Positions 24,254-33,239 of a DNA stretch of 64,000 nucleotides are shown in pieces. The position numbers and the translations under genes were made by a program. This DNA comes from Fibrobacterota bacterium. Lineage in GTDB: Bacteria; Fibrobacterota; Chitinivibrionia; Chitinivibrionales; Chitinispirillaceae. The stretch lies in NCBI GenBank assembly GCA_023436205.1, contig JAEZKC010000068.1, positions 76,512-140,511 on the forward strand. The letters are read 5' to 3'. A model generated the notes under the pieces. The model did not search any database. It worked only from the letters and a program-made list of their open reading frames with translations, and was not told the origin of the DNA. Positions within the stretch are counted from its first letter, which is position 1. Each line of letters begins with the position of its first letter.

Positions 24254-27200
24254 TCAGGCTGCAGCCTGTGCCGGCGCATTGGCTGCTTTTTCCAGAATCG
24301 CGGCCGTTTCAAGTGCCCGTTCTATGGTACCGGTTGCGGCCAGTGCGGCTTTTAGCTGTACCTGAGACTCATAAAAGACCTCAAACTGATACTCCGAACT
24401 CTCGAAAAACCGCCTGATTCGTTCTTTGGCCGTATCCTGATCTCCCTCTATATAAAGAAGCAAATAGCCCTCTTTATTGATTGCCACCCGTGAGCAGCCC
24501 GCCAGTTGGCCCCAGATCTTAAGCTGCATAAGCAGAAAGAGTGCCTGTACACTTTCCGGAAGCGGGCCGAAACGGTCGGATATGCCCTTTTCTGTTTCGT
24601 TGAGCTCCTGGATACTCCGTACCGAAGACATCTCCTGATATACTGCAATTCTGGTGGGACCATCGGATATGTATTCAGTTGGTATATAAGCCTGAAGCGA
24701 AACCTCAAGCTTGGTCTCGGGTAGCTGTACCTTGGCGTCCTTTTCACCCTTAAGCTCATCGACCGCTTCCTGCAGGAGTCTGCAGTATAACTCAAAACCT
24801 ACTGCGGCGATAAATCCGTGCTGGCGCGTTCCAAGCAGATTTCCCGCACCGCGAATTTCCAAATCTCTCATGGCGATCTGAAAACCGCTCCCCAAATCAG
24901 TATACTGCTCCAGTGCCCTGAGGCGCTTGAGGGAATCTTCGTTGACCTGCTTGAACGGGGGAGTCAGAAAATAAGCAAAAGCCTGCTCCGATGATCTTCC
25001 CACGCGTCCCCTGAGCTGATACAGCTGTGAAAGGCCAAGGGTATCGGCCCTGTTCACCACAATGGTATTCACGTTTGGAATATCCAGTCCGTTTTCAATA
25101 ATCACTGTGGATAGCAAGATATCGTAGCGCCCGGCGATAAACTCCTTCATTATCATCTCCAGCTCGTCTTCGTGCATCTGCCCATGAGCGCTGATCACTT
25201 TGGCTTTAGGAACGAGCTGTTCAAGCTTGTCCTGGAGAGCGGGAATGTTTTTGATGCGGTTGTTGACGAAGTAAACCTGCCCGCCTCTGTCAAGCTCGTC
25301 CTCTATGGCATTTTTCACCAGCTCATCATGATATTCCGCAACCCTGGTCTCAATAGGAAGCCGGTTGCGGGGAGGTGTATTGATGATCGAGAGGTCGCGT
25401 GCCCCGATTAGAGACATGTGAAGCGTTCTGGGGATGGGGGTGGCGGTCATTGAAAGCACATCAACCTTGTAGCGCAACTGCTTGAGAGCTTCCTTGTGCT
25501 TTACACCGAAACGCTGTTCCTCATCGATGATTAACAGGCCTAAGTTCTTGAATTTTATATCTTGAGAAAGAATACGATGAGTGCCGATGAGGATATCCAC
25601 TTCACCTGCGTTCAGCTTTTCCAGAGTGACTTTCTGCTCCTTGCCCTTCTGGAAGCGGCTCATGGCTGCGATTCTGACCGGGAAATTGACCATCCGCTCT
25701 GAAAATGTATTGAAGTGCTGAGCTGCCAGTATGGTAGTGGGAGCAAGTACGGCGACCTGATAACCTGACATAACCGCCTTGAATGCCGCTCGCATAGCCA
25801 CTTCGGTTTTCCCGAACCCCACGTCTCCGCATATCAGCCGATCCATTGGCTTGGCGGATTCCATATCCTCTTTGGCTTCCTTCACGGCCCTGAGCTGATC
25901 TGGTGTGGGATCGTAAATGAAAGAATCCTCAAACTCCTTCTGCCAGAGTGTGTCCGGGGCAAATTTGATGCCTTCCAGAAACTGACGCCTGGCATAGAGG
26001 TCGATGAGCTCCTGGGCCATTTCCCGCAGGCTTTCCCGCGTTCTGGTTTTAAGCCTCTCCCAGGATGCGGTCCCCAGTTTCGATAACGGCGGTGCGACTC
26101 CCTCTTTGCCCACGTATTTCTGAACCTTGTGGAAGTCCTCCACCGGGACATACACCTTGGCATGATCTGCATAAATGATTACCATGCAATCACTTACAGT
26201 GTCGCCTGTCTGAATTCTCTCCACCCCGATGAACTTACCTATACCATGGTCTTCGTGCACGATGGTATCCTGGGGGGCTAGAGAATCAAAGCCGGTTATG
26301 GGAATGCCGCTTTTCTGCTTCTTGGTTCTTATCGGTCGATAGGTGCGGTTGAAAATCTGGTTTTCAGAGTAGATGAGAAGCTTTAATTCCTTAGATATAA
26401 AACCGTGGTGGAGAATCCCCGTATGCAGCTCAACAAAGGAGGCGGCTTCACCCAGAAGCTCCTGCATTCTCTCGGCATGCCCTGTATTGGGGCTGAGGAT
26501 CACGCAGCGGTAACCATCGTTATGGCGTGCACTGAGGTCCTCTACAATAGGATCGATCTCCCTCTGGAGTTGAGGCTGTTCGACGAATCCCATTGTGTAT
26601 GTCTGCGTATCTCTGGGAACGTCAAGGGTTTCCATGTAAATGCAGTCATAAAAGGAAAGTTCCTCCTCAACTGAATCTTCTCTGAAGAGCAGTTTGTCCG
26701 GAGGGGAAACCAGCGGAGCAAAGATTTCAGGAACTCTTTCCAGATGTCGAACATAGTTCTGTCGTCCCTCATCGAGCCTTCGGTTGACCGGAACCAGATC
26801 GTCCCAAACCACGGTGGCGTCACTTGAGAGGTAATCGAGTATGGAGGATGACTTTACATCAAACCAGTGAAGAAACCATTCGATACCCTCAAGATCACCA
26901 ACGGTTTTCCACTGGTGCTCAAGCTTCTGCACCGCTGAGGAATCGATTCCTTTTTTCTCACAGTAATCGGTCATATTCCGGAGTGCTTCAGCGATCTGTT
27001 CATCATTGAACAGAAATTCACGCATCGGCATTATTTCCAATGACTTGCGTGGCCCCTGGCTTTTTTGAGTGAATACGTCGAAACCCCGTATGGATTCAAT
27101 CGTATCTCCCCAGAATTCAATGCGGTACGGGTTTTCAGAGAGGAACGGGTACACATCCACGATTCCGCCTCTGATGGAAAAGGTTCCCAGGTCGGAAGTC

Positions 27201-27703
27201 TGGTTTTCCCGACGAAATCCTCCGTCAGTGAGCCACTGGGAAAGCGAGGAAATTGAAAGCTCATCTCCCGGTTCAAGTCTGATAATAGAGTTAAAGAGTT
27301 TTTTGCCCTGGGGCAGCCTCTGTGAAAGGGTGGTAAAAGGGGCTATTACCAGTTGCCTTTGACCATCAAGGAGAGTCGAAAGTACTTTGAAACGGGCTTC
27401 AACCGTGGGTCCGAAGGGGGACTTCATGTTGTAGGGAACTGCATCTCTTGATGGAAAAAGAGAGATATCCTGTTCGCTGAGAAAACTTCTGCAATCATCA
27501 AAAAGGGTTTCGGCACGTTTACTGTTTTCGACCAGAACAAGTATGGTGCTTTGAGCTTGCCGGTAGAGATCGGAAAGCAGAAACGCATCGCTGGATCCGG
27601 CTAACCCTTTGAACAAAGCATTTTTAGGCCTGTCTGAACGATACAGGTCTAATTGAGGTATGTTTGCCGATGCCAGTGAATCGGAGAGTTTAGTTATATC
27701 CAT
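24254..27703 (-). CDS. mfd: Transcription-repair coupling factor
   Basis: A 1149-residue Mfd, full length for the family. It removes RNA polymerase stalled at DNA lesions and recruits UvrA. Order: UvrB-like N-terminal modules (about 30-360, with GLAGSSDAFLLSDLY and the SIRGGIVDVYPF block); the CarD-like RNA-polymerase-interacting domain (about 475-575, DTIVHEDHGIGKFIGVERI); a RecG-type translocase motor with Walker A ICGDVGFGKTEVAMRAAFKA, motif II LLIIDEEQRFG, motif III TATPIPRTLHMS, motif V VIIENGLDIPNVNTI and motif VI QLRGRVGRS; and the TRCF C-terminal domain (about 1000-1100). It starts at ATG. It may begin the long minus-strand transcription unit through ppiC and surA. Confidence 0.97.
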   Translation of the reverse strand: MDITKLSDSLASANIPQLDLYRSDRPKNALFKGLAGSSDAFLLSDLYRQAQSTILVLVENSKRAETLFDDCRSFLSEQDISLFPSRDAVPYNMKSPFGPTVEARFKVLSTLLDGQRQLVIAPFTTLSQRLPQGKKLFNSIIRLEPGDELSISSLSQWLTDGGFRRENQTSDLGTFSIRGGIVDVYPFLSENPYRIEFWGDTIESIRGFDVFTQKSQGPRKSLEIMPMREFLFNDEQIAEALRNMTDYCEKKGIDSSAVQKLEHQWKTVGDLEGIEWFLHWFDVKSSSILDYLSSDATVVWDDLVPVNRRLDEGRQNYVRHLERVPEIFAPLVSPPDKLLFREDSVEEELSFYDCIYMETLDVPRDTQTYTMGFVEQPQLQREIDPIVEDLSARHNDGYRCVILSPNTGHAERMQELLGEAASFVELHTGILHHGFISKELKLLIYSENQIFNRTYRPIRTKKQKSGIPITGFDSLAPQDTIVHEDHGIGKFIGVERIQTGDTVSDCMVIIYADHAKVYVPVEDFHKVQKYVGKEGVAPPLSKLGTASWERLKTRTRESLREMAQELIDLYARRQFLEGIKFAPDTLWQKEFEDSFIYDPTPDQLRAVKEAKEDMESAKPMDRLICGDVGFGKTEVAMRAAFKAVMSGYQVAVLAPTTILAAQHFNTFSERMVNFPVRIAAMSRFQKGKEQKVTLEKLNAGEVDILIGTHRILSQDIKFKNLGLLIIDEEQRFGVKHKEALKQLRYKVDVLSMTATPIPRTLHMSLIGARDLSIINTPPRNRLPIETRVAEYHDELVKNAIEDELDRGGQVYFVNNRIKNIPALQDKLEQLVPKAKVISAHGQMHEDELEMIMKEFIAGRYDILLSTVIIENGLDIPNVNTIVVNRADTLGLSQLYQLRGRVGRSSEQAFAYFLTPPFKQVNEDSLKRLRALEQYTDLGSGFQIAMRDLEIRGAGNLLGTRQHGFIAAVGFELYCRLLQEAVDELKGEKDAKVQLPETKLEVSLQAYIPTEYISDGPTRIAVYQEMSSVRSIQELNETEKGISDRFGPLPESVQALFLLMQLKIWGQLAGCSRVAINKEGYLLLYIEGDQDTAKERIRRFFESSEYQFEVFYESQVQLKAALAATGTIERALETAAILEKAANAPAQAAA

Positions 27704-27749
27704 AATATTCTGAAATTGTAGAAGGGGCGGGAGGGCGGCACGGGGAAAA

Positions 27750-27821
27750 TGAGCTAGGAAGGATTCGAACCTTCGACTCTCGCCTTAAAAGGGCGATACT
27801 CTACCACTGAGTTACTAGCCC
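27750..27821 (-). tRNA. tRNA-Lys (UUU)
   Basis: On the minus strand GGGCTAG (27821-27815) pairs with CTAGCTC (27757-27751, one G-U). D-arm AACTCAGTGGTAGAGT, anticodon loop CTTTTAA flanked by TCGCC/GGCGA, and T-arm GAAGG-TTCGAAT-CCTTC are all present. The anticodon is TTT. The CCA end is not encoded. It lies upstream of mfd. Confidence 0.95.
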
Positions 27822-27928
27822 AGGCCTGTTTAACCGTTGCCGGTAAAAAAGCTCCCAAAAAATAATTAAGAGAGAAAGATAAAGCAACAATAATGACAAT
27901 TTCGGTTTGGGGGAGGGGATATTTTCTC

Positions 27929-27969
27929 CCCCGTAGGTGAAACATGAGGCTATTATCTCACCTATGGGG
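27929..27969. repeat. 41-bp palindromic repeat, copy 4 (immediately 5' of the RAYT gene)
   Basis: CCCCGTAGGTGA and TCACCTATGGGG form nearly perfect 12-nt arms around a 17-nt centre. It is 55 bp before the start of the transposase gene. Confidence 0.85.
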
Positions 27970-28024
27970 AAAAAGATAGGTTTTGTATTTGCTTATAAAA
28001 CCTAGCCCCCTAAAAGGAGTTACT

Positions 28025-29020
28025 ATGTGCACAAAACCAAGGATCATTGTTCCCGGTGTTTATTATCATGTTACTTCGAGAGGTATCGCTGCAGAAGAAA
28101 TATTTCCTAACCAGGACATGATATTATTCTTTCTCAAAGAAGTGAAAGAGACCCTGGAAAAATATTCATTTAAATGCCTGGGCTGGTCTGTGCAAAAAAA
28201 TCATTACCATCTGATTTTGAAATCTAGCGATGTGCCGATATCTTTATTTTTACAAAGGTTGAACTCAAATTATGCCAAGTATTTCAATAAAGAGTCATCT
28301 CGGGAGGGGGTGGTTTTCTACCGGAGATTTGCCTCCATCATTGTCCAGAAAGATCGTGGTTTAAAAGAGCTTATCCGTTATGTGCATCTGAATCCAATCC
28401 GATGTGATCATTGCAAACGGAGTGAGTTGGCGGACTATCAGTGGAGTGGGCATTCCGCAGCAATGAAAAACATCGATGATGGCATTTTGGATAGGGAAGA
28501 AATGTTAGGCTGTTTTGATAATGACATTCAGCAGTACTATGATTTCATGGCTGCTGGTTGTGATAAATCAGACCCAACGATTGAGAATGTCAGAAATGCA
28601 AATAAAGGGGCTCAGAACTTCTCAAAATCGGAATCATGGGTGATTGGAGATGCTCAATTCATCTCTTATGTGCTCCTAAAGGATAGGAGCCGAAAAGCAA
28701 GAATCGCTCGTCATGAGCTTGAACAGTTTTCTCTGGCCAAGTTGCATTCTTGTATTTCTGAAAGATTTGATGTGAAATTTGAAGATTTTTTCAAACAGGG
28801 TCGAAATGACTACAAGTCCAAAATTCGCCAAGTATTTGTATACACGGGAAAATACCGTTTTGATTTTTCAGGGAAGATACTAGCTAATTATCTTGGGATT
28901 ACCGGATCTGCTGTTTCCCGCATGATTTCAAGAGCTGCTATTCTGTTTGAACATACTGAACTGGCAGAGACAATTGAATTAATGTTTGATGATTCTGCGA
29001 AGGAATTGATTGAAGTGTAG
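28025..29020 (+). CDS. REP-associated tyrosine transposase (RAYT, Y1_Tnp/HUH fold)
   Basis: A 331-residue protein of the single-strand-acting IS200-like transposases. I start at the ATG at 28025, 5 nt after AGGAG. The N-terminal Y1 domain has PGVYYHVTSRG, the His-x-His metal site in VQKNHYHLILKS, and the catalytic Tyr in LIRYVHLNPIRCD. The C-terminal part (about 280-320) has a helix-turn-helix of the DnaA domain IV type (YLGITGSAVSRMI). RAYTs bind and nick the REP/REPIN hairpins found near them. Three 41-bp palindromes flank this gene (27929, 29201, 29299) and four more occur in the window, which points to this protein as their mobiliser. It lacks IS ends of its own, as usual for RAYTs. Confidence 0.9.
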   Translation: MCTKPRIIVPGVYYHVTSRGIAAEEIFPNQDMILFFLKEVKETLEKYSFKCLGWSVQKNHYHLILKSSDVPISLFLQRLNSNYAKYFNKESSREGVVFYRRFASIIVQKDRGLKELIRYVHLNPIRCDHCKRSELADYQWSGHSAAMKNIDDGILDREEMLGCFDNDIQQYYDFMAAGCDKSDPTIENVRNANKGAQNFSKSESWVIGDAQFISYVLLKDRSRKARIARHELEQFSLAKLHSCISERFDVKFEDFFKQGRNDYKSKIRQVFVYTGKYRFDFSGKILANYLGITGSAVSRMISRAAILFEHTELAETIELMFDDSAKELIEV

Positions 29021-29200
29021 TTAAAACAGTGAAGGTGAAATAAGTATTAAAAAAAACTGAGTTTTAGAAGTTATGTGAGATTTTTTTCTGGAAGTAAAAG
29101 CAGGTACTTGCTTCAAAGACTAAAATCGGAACAAATCATTATATTGAACATTTGGAGCTGCCCTGGTCAGGTTTTTGCTTGGTCGGGGCATTTTTCTATT

Positions 29201-29241
29201 CCCCGTAGGTGATTTTTTTAATCGATGATGCACCTAAGGGG
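29201..29241 (+). repeat. 41-bp palindromic repeat, copy 5
   Basis: CCCCGTAGGTGA and GCACCTAAGGGG flank a centre with CGATGATG, the best match to the family consensus. It is in the 311-bp region after the RAYT gene, which otherwise holds only copy 6. Confidence 0.88.
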
Positions 29242-29298
29242 TAGCGTCTTTAGATTTGAACAGTCGGATCTTTCCTTGTGAATAGGAGCTATTCTTTT

Positions 29299-29339
29299 CC
29301 CCATAGATAACATATTGATTCCATGATTCACCTACGGGG
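29299..29339 (+). repeat. 41-bp palindromic repeat, copy 6, overlapping a gene end
   Basis: CCCCATAGATAA ... TTCACCTACGGGG has one degenerate and one perfect arm. The last 8 bp overlap the end of the DUF5329 gene on the minus strand, whose stop codon TAG is the TAG of the arm CCCCGTAG. Confidence 0.8.
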
Positions 29340-29718
29340 CCTCATCGGCTCCCTCTATAGCACCAAGCAACCCCCTCAAGTATTCCCCGCTTCCCATCTC
29401 CTTCCCGTCTGCAAAACGGATCAGGTAGGGCTTCCCTGTAGTGGAAGACATCGTGGCCACTTTTCCTATGAAATCTTCCGCGGTAAGTATCTCCTTCGAT
29501 TTTGCTTTCCATTTGCCCCTCAAAAAACGACCCGCGATATCAGCCTTGTAGGCTTTCCCGTTACGAATAAATTGAGCGTCCTTCTGTTTTTCCACAGAGG
29601 CGATCAGGAACTCAATTTTTGCCAGTTCTTCCTGGGAAATGGAATCTTTGGTCATGGCAGTTGAAGGTAGTAGTAAAAGTGCCATCATTAATAAGGATTG
29701 TACTGCTGATTTTTTCAT
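29332..29718 (-). CDS. Secreted DUF5329-family protein
   Basis: A 128-residue protein starting at the internal ATG at 29718 (MKKSAVQSLLMMALLLLPSTAMT is a signal peptide). The remainder matches DUF5329: EELAKIEFLIASVEKQKDAQFIRNGKAYKA, then RFLRGKWK, and TAEDFIGKVATMSSTTGKPYLIRFADGK. The family is a small periplasmic domain of unknown function, often beside envelope or secretion genes. The last codons (DEAP-stop) enter a 41-bp palindrome, so the repeat appears to supply its stop codon. It is not in an operon; the RAYT gene is convergent. Confidence 0.75.
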   Translation of the reverse strand: MKKSAVQSLLMMALLLLPSTAMTKDSISQEELAKIEFLIASVEKQKDAQFIRNGKAYKADIAGRFLRGKWKAKSKEILTAEDFIGKVATMSSTTGKPYLIRFADGKEMGSGEYLRGLLGAIEGADEAP

Positions 29719-29931
29719 GATGGAAAAATACAGCCCGACTTGGGTCATCGCAAATCAATAATAAACCGACAGGTCTCACTTTGCAAAACGTCAGAAAACA
29801 TTGACAAAATGCCCGAATCACGAAAATATCAATAATATTTGCGCTTTTCTGCAAATATGACGCCTGCATTTTGCCTATATTAACCCCATTACGTCATAGA
29901 CCCACATCTAACCCTGAAGGAGTTATGTATT

Positions 29932-32025
29932 ATGAACAGAGTTCTAGGTTCACTTCTGTTCTGCGTTTTTTCAGCTACCCTGGCTGTCGGTCAGGCCGCT
30001 TATCCTTTCCCGCAGAATATTCAGTACCCGAATGGATTTATGCCCACAACGGTAAGCAGCACCAAAATGCAGACCTGGTTTGATGCCTGGAACGCCAAGT
30101 ATCCCAAAACCTGCGGCAATGCCATTATGCCTTCCGCGGATTCCGAAACTGAAGCCAAGGTTGAAGGTATGGGATGGGCCATGCTCACTGCTGCTTATAT
30201 GGGGAACAAGGATCTCTATGATGGAATTTTACAGTTTTATAAAAATAAGTGCACCTCGGAAGCGGGCGGCATGATGGCCTGGAGCGTTACCTGTGAGGGA
30301 TTTGTTGATCGGGGCAGCGCTACTGATGGTGATCTGGATGTGGCTTTCAGCCTTATTGTGGCTTATTGGCAGTGGGGTGGTGATTATCTGGATCAGGCCA
30401 GAGCGTTAATTACTAAATGCCGTATGCTGATTAAGAATTGTGACGGCGTCTCCGTACTGGCCGCCGGCTATTCCGGAGGTGCCTGGGGTGGGTGTGATGA
30501 AACTGACATTTCCTATTATACCCCTGCTTTCTTCAGAGTTTTTGCTGATGTTTCCGGTGATGCTGCGTGGACCAAACTTGCCGATGATACCTACACTCTT
30601 CTGGCAAGAAGTGCAAATCCCACTACAGGGCTGGTTCCAGACTGGCAGTACGCCAATGGAACTCCCGGGTCATCATCGGGAAGAGAAACCACTTACCGCT
30701 ACGATGCCTGCCGCGCTCCCTGGCGCCTTGCCCTCGATTATCTCTGGAACGGTAACGAAAAAGCCAAAACCTGGTGCATCAAAATCTCCAACTGGGCCAA
30801 TGGTGTAGGTCCGGCCAATATCAAAGATGGCTATCAGCTTAACGGTACTCCCACAGGTACTAATCACAATATGGCCTTTACTGGCGCATTAGCTGTTTCG
30901 GCCATGTGCAACAGCCAGGAAATGTCCAACGCATTTGGTGCAGAGATTGCCAAAATGACAGACTCTTACTGGTATAACCAGCACCTTGGCAACGTCTACC
31001 TTCTTGCTTTGACCGGAAACATGTGGCATAAGGATCATCTGGGTGGAAGCGGGGAGACTTTTCCGCTGGCCATTACCACAGTGGGCCAGGGGACCATCAC
31101 CCGTGATCCTGATGCTATCCGCTATGCTCCCGGCACTCAGGTGACACTTACTGCCAACCCTGAATCAGGTTGGGCATTTGGTTCCTGGAGCGGTGATGGT
31201 GTTAGCGGTAGTGAAAATCCTCTGACCATCACTGTTGATTCTGAAATAAGCATAACTGCCAATTTCGTAGTTGATTTTGACCCGAATGATCCGAACAGCA
31301 ATCTGCTTAAAAATGGTGATTTTTCCGCTACTGAACTCGCCCCCTGGGTACTTAATGCCTGGAATAATTCGGAGGCAACAGGAAGCGCGACGAACGGAGC
31401 ATATACTGTCGATATCACTGCTCTTGGAGAAAACGTTTATGATTTGCAACTCGTACAGAGAAACGTGCCTCTTGAAATGGGCAAGTCATATCGTTTGACC
31501 TTCGATGCTTCATCCACTGTTGACAGGACCATGGATATTATTATTCAGATGCCTGATGATCCATGGGATACCTATGCCTCGAAAACAGTCGATTTGACCA
31601 GCGCAAAGCAGACGTACAGTGTCGAATTTACCATGACAGGTGAAACGAATCTGGATTCCCGGGTGGGCTTCAATTTCGGTAACGCCATCTCCAGCATTAC
31701 CATCAGTAATGTAAGACTCGCAATTGCGCAGAATACGGTCATCTCAGCAAAGGTTCCAGTGAGCAGATCGTTGTCCGGTCTGAAAGTGAATCCATCTGCA
31801 AATACCGGGCTGAAAGTTAATTTCATGGCCAGAAACACCGGTGTAACACTTCTGAGAATTTATAACCTGAAAGGTGACATAGTGGAAACTGCGAAACTGA
31901 ATACAACCGCAGGCCACTGTTATACCCACAAGTTCAATTCAGGAAAGCTTTCAAACGGTTACTATGTTTTGAGTGTCAATAATGCAGGAAATGTTGAGCA
32001 GGCGAAGGTTCTCATTTCCAGATAA
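29932..32025 (+). CDS. GH8 glucanase with InlB-like, CBM4/9-like and sorting modules
   Basis: A secreted 697-residue enzyme (AAGGAG before the ATG; signal peptide to about AVGQA). The GH8 (alpha/alpha)6 barrel spans about 22-365: AKVEGMGWAML carries the acid Glu78, and SATDGDLDVAFSLI is the GH8 signature with Asp132 and Asp134. Then come a divergent InlB B-repeat (about 375-440, FGSWSGDGVSGSENPLTITV), a beta-sandwich CBM4/9-like domain (about 456-598, NLLKNGDFSATELAPWVLNAW ... GKSYRLTFDAS), and a C-terminal sorting-like domain (about 616-697, TLLRIYNLKGDIVETAKL ... NGYYVLSV). GH8 enzymes are inverting endo-beta-1,4-glucanases, lichenases, chitosanases or xylanases, and which of these it is stays open. 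It ends in a terminator. Confidence 0.92.
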   Translation: MNRVLGSLLFCVFSATLAVGQAAYPFPQNIQYPNGFMPTTVSSTKMQTWFDAWNAKYPKTCGNAIMPSADSETEAKVEGMGWAMLTAAYMGNKDLYDGILQFYKNKCTSEAGGMMAWSVTCEGFVDRGSATDGDLDVAFSLIVAYWQWGGDYLDQARALITKCRMLIKNCDGVSVLAAGYSGGAWGGCDETDISYYTPAFFRVFADVSGDAAWTKLADDTYTLLARSANPTTGLVPDWQYANGTPGSSSGRETTYRYDACRAPWRLALDYLWNGNEKAKTWCIKISNWANGVGPANIKDGYQLNGTPTGTNHNMAFTGALAVSAMCNSQEMSNAFGAEIAKMTDSYWYNQHLGNVYLLALTGNMWHKDHLGGSGETFPLAITTVGQGTITRDPDAIRYAPGTQVTLTANPESGWAFGSWSGDGVSGSENPLTITVDSEISITANFVVDFDPNDPNSNLLKNGDFSATELAPWVLNAWNNSEATGSATNGAYTVDITALGENVYDLQLVQRNVPLEMGKSYRLTFDASSTVDRTMDIIIQMPDDPWDTYASKTVDLTSAKQTYSVEFTMTGETNLDSRVGFNFGNAISSITISNVRLAIAQNTVISAKVPVSRSLSGLKVNPSANTGLKVNFMARNTGVTLLRIYNLKGDIVETAKLNTTAGHCYTHKFNSGKLSNGYYVLSVNNAGNVEQAKVLISR

Positions 32026-32052
32026 GTTAATTAAAAAAGACCACCTCCCCAG

Positions 32053-32087
32053 AAGGCTCCGACCGCAAGGAAGGAGCTTTCGTTTTT
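32053..32087 (+). terminator. Intrinsic terminator after GH8
   Basis: AAGGCTCC and GGAGCTTT form the stem, followed by CGTTTTT. The loop CGACCGCAAGG is nearly the same as the loop of the hairpin at 36897-36921, though the stems differ. Confidence 0.75.
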
Positions 32088-32180
32088 CAAGCTGGACTTG
32101 CAGAAATTTTCCGTCTTATTTATCTTCAAAAGTACGCCGTTTCGCTTTTATCAGGCTTTATCATCATAATGGAGAGTATT

Positions 32181-32645
32181 ATGAGAACAGCATTTTGTTT
32201 TCTGGTTCTTTTTCTCGCATGCTCCTTTCGGGAGGAGAATCCGCGAGTTTCCATAAATCACAGAACCGGGGGGTGCGGCAGGGAGATTGTGCGTAAATCT
32301 GTTCAGACGTATACCGATTCCTGCAGACCGGATGAACTACGCTGGTATTATGACGAATCAAATCGTTTACTGACACTGCACTTGACTGCTGTTATGGCTT
32401 ATTGCGGCGATGCTGTCGAGCTCGCAGTCTTTAAAAGGGAGGATAGGTTCGTTATGGATCTATCCATCAGGGAAGTGGAAGCACTTGATTGCGGGGAATG
32501 TGTCTTCGAGCCTGCTTGTGATGTGCCAAATGTAGCCCAATCATCTGTCTTTGTTGAGTTTGTGGACAGTGTCTATACTCTAAACCTTGCAGCAGACAGT
32601 GGGTTTTTTGTTTTAGGAGCTCCGATATGCCGACATTTATGGTAA
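32181..32645 (+). CDS. Small Cys-rich lipoprotein, unknown function
   Basis: A 154-residue product from the ATG at 32181 (GGAGAG 4 nt upstream). A lipoprotein signal is visible: MRTAFCFLVLFLACSFRE, with Cys after LFLA. The mature part has eight or so Cys residues (GGCGREIV, DSCRPDEL, AYCGDAVELAVF, ALDCGECVFEPACDV), probably disulphide-bonded beta strands. I know no family. It follows GH8 with a terminator between. Confidence 0.6.
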   Translation: MRTAFCFLVLFLACSFREENPRVSINHRTGGCGREIVRKSVQTYTDSCRPDELRWYYDESNRLLTLHLTAVMAYCGDAVELAVFKREDRFVMDLSIREVEALDCGECVFEPACDVPNVAQSSVFVEFVDSVYTLNLAADSGFFVLGAPICRHLW

Positions 32646-32679
32646 TCTTCCTGATAAAGAAAATTTCCTATGTGTGTTG

Positions 32680-32719
32680 CCCCGTAATTGATTTATAATT
32701 CCATAATGCATCAACGGGG
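32680..32719 (+). repeat. 41-bp palindromic repeat, copy 7 (degenerate)
   Basis: CCCCGTAATTGATTTATAAT and ATGCATCAACGGGG (40 nt). The arms have co-varied: AATTG on the left faces CATCAA rather than CACCTA on the right, so pairing is partly kept. Confidence 0.75.
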
Positions 32720-32740
32720 TAGCACAACTCGGAGCCGTTT

Positions 32741-33208
32741 TTGAATGACCTGCAAATGTATCACAATTTCAAGTGTGCTTTAATGACCCCCCAAACGGTT
32801 TTCCATAAACGATTACTTTATTTAACATTTTTAGCTCTCGTGCTGGCCGGTGGCCTGCTATCAAGGCATTATAGTTCTTATTTACCCTCCTCCCTGAATT
32901 TGGTTTTGGGGGATTTTCTCTGGGCACTGGCAGTTTTTATTGCAGTCAGAGTAGTATTGATCAGATCCTCTATCAATACAGCAGCAGTTTCAGCACTGAT
33001 ATTTTCATTCGTTATCGAATTCAGCCAGCGCTATCAGGCCTCCTGGATAAATGGCATCAGGGCAAACCGGTTGGGTGGACTGGTGTTGGGGTATGGCTTC
33101 TTATGGAGTGATCTTTTGGCGTATTCTGCAGGGATCGGTTTCGGGTTATTAGCCGAAATGGCTGTAGTTTTTACATGGTCTAAAGGGAGGCACAGAGTCA
33201 GATCTTAA
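32741..33208 (+). CDS. DUF2809-family integral membrane protein
   Basis: The 155-residue product has four hydrophobic segments. The sequence SRHYSSYLPSSLNLVLGDFLWALAVF is the DUF2809 hallmark (a short Pro-containing loop followed by G-D-x-L-W-A), and FVIEFSQRYQASWINGIRANRLGGLVLGYGF-like residues 91-120 match its second conserved block. The family has been called VanZ-like and has no proven biochemical role. The start is uncertain: the frame opens with TTG at 32741, and an ATG at 32783 would drop 14 residues. No Shine-Dalgarno sequence is convincing for either. Confidence 0.72.
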   Translation: MNDLQMYHNFKCALMTPQTVFHKRLLYLTFLALVLAGGLLSRHYSSYLPSSLNLVLGDFLWALAVFIAVRVVLIRSSINTAAVSALIFSFVIEFSQRYQASWINGIRANRLGGLVLGYGFLWSDLLAYSAGIGFGLLAEMAVVFTWSKGRHRVRS

Positions 33209-33239
33209 AACATCTAAAAGTCCTGTTTTGAAATCTGCC

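Noticed and set aside
27754..27945. A 63-residue minus-strand frame over the tRNA-Lys
   Set aside because: It is made of the tRNA sequence itself and not a protein gene.
32741..32783. A certain start codon for the DUF2809 gene
   Set aside because: Neither TTG 32741 nor ATG 32783 has a Shine-Dalgarno sequence, so the start was left at the open-frame limit.
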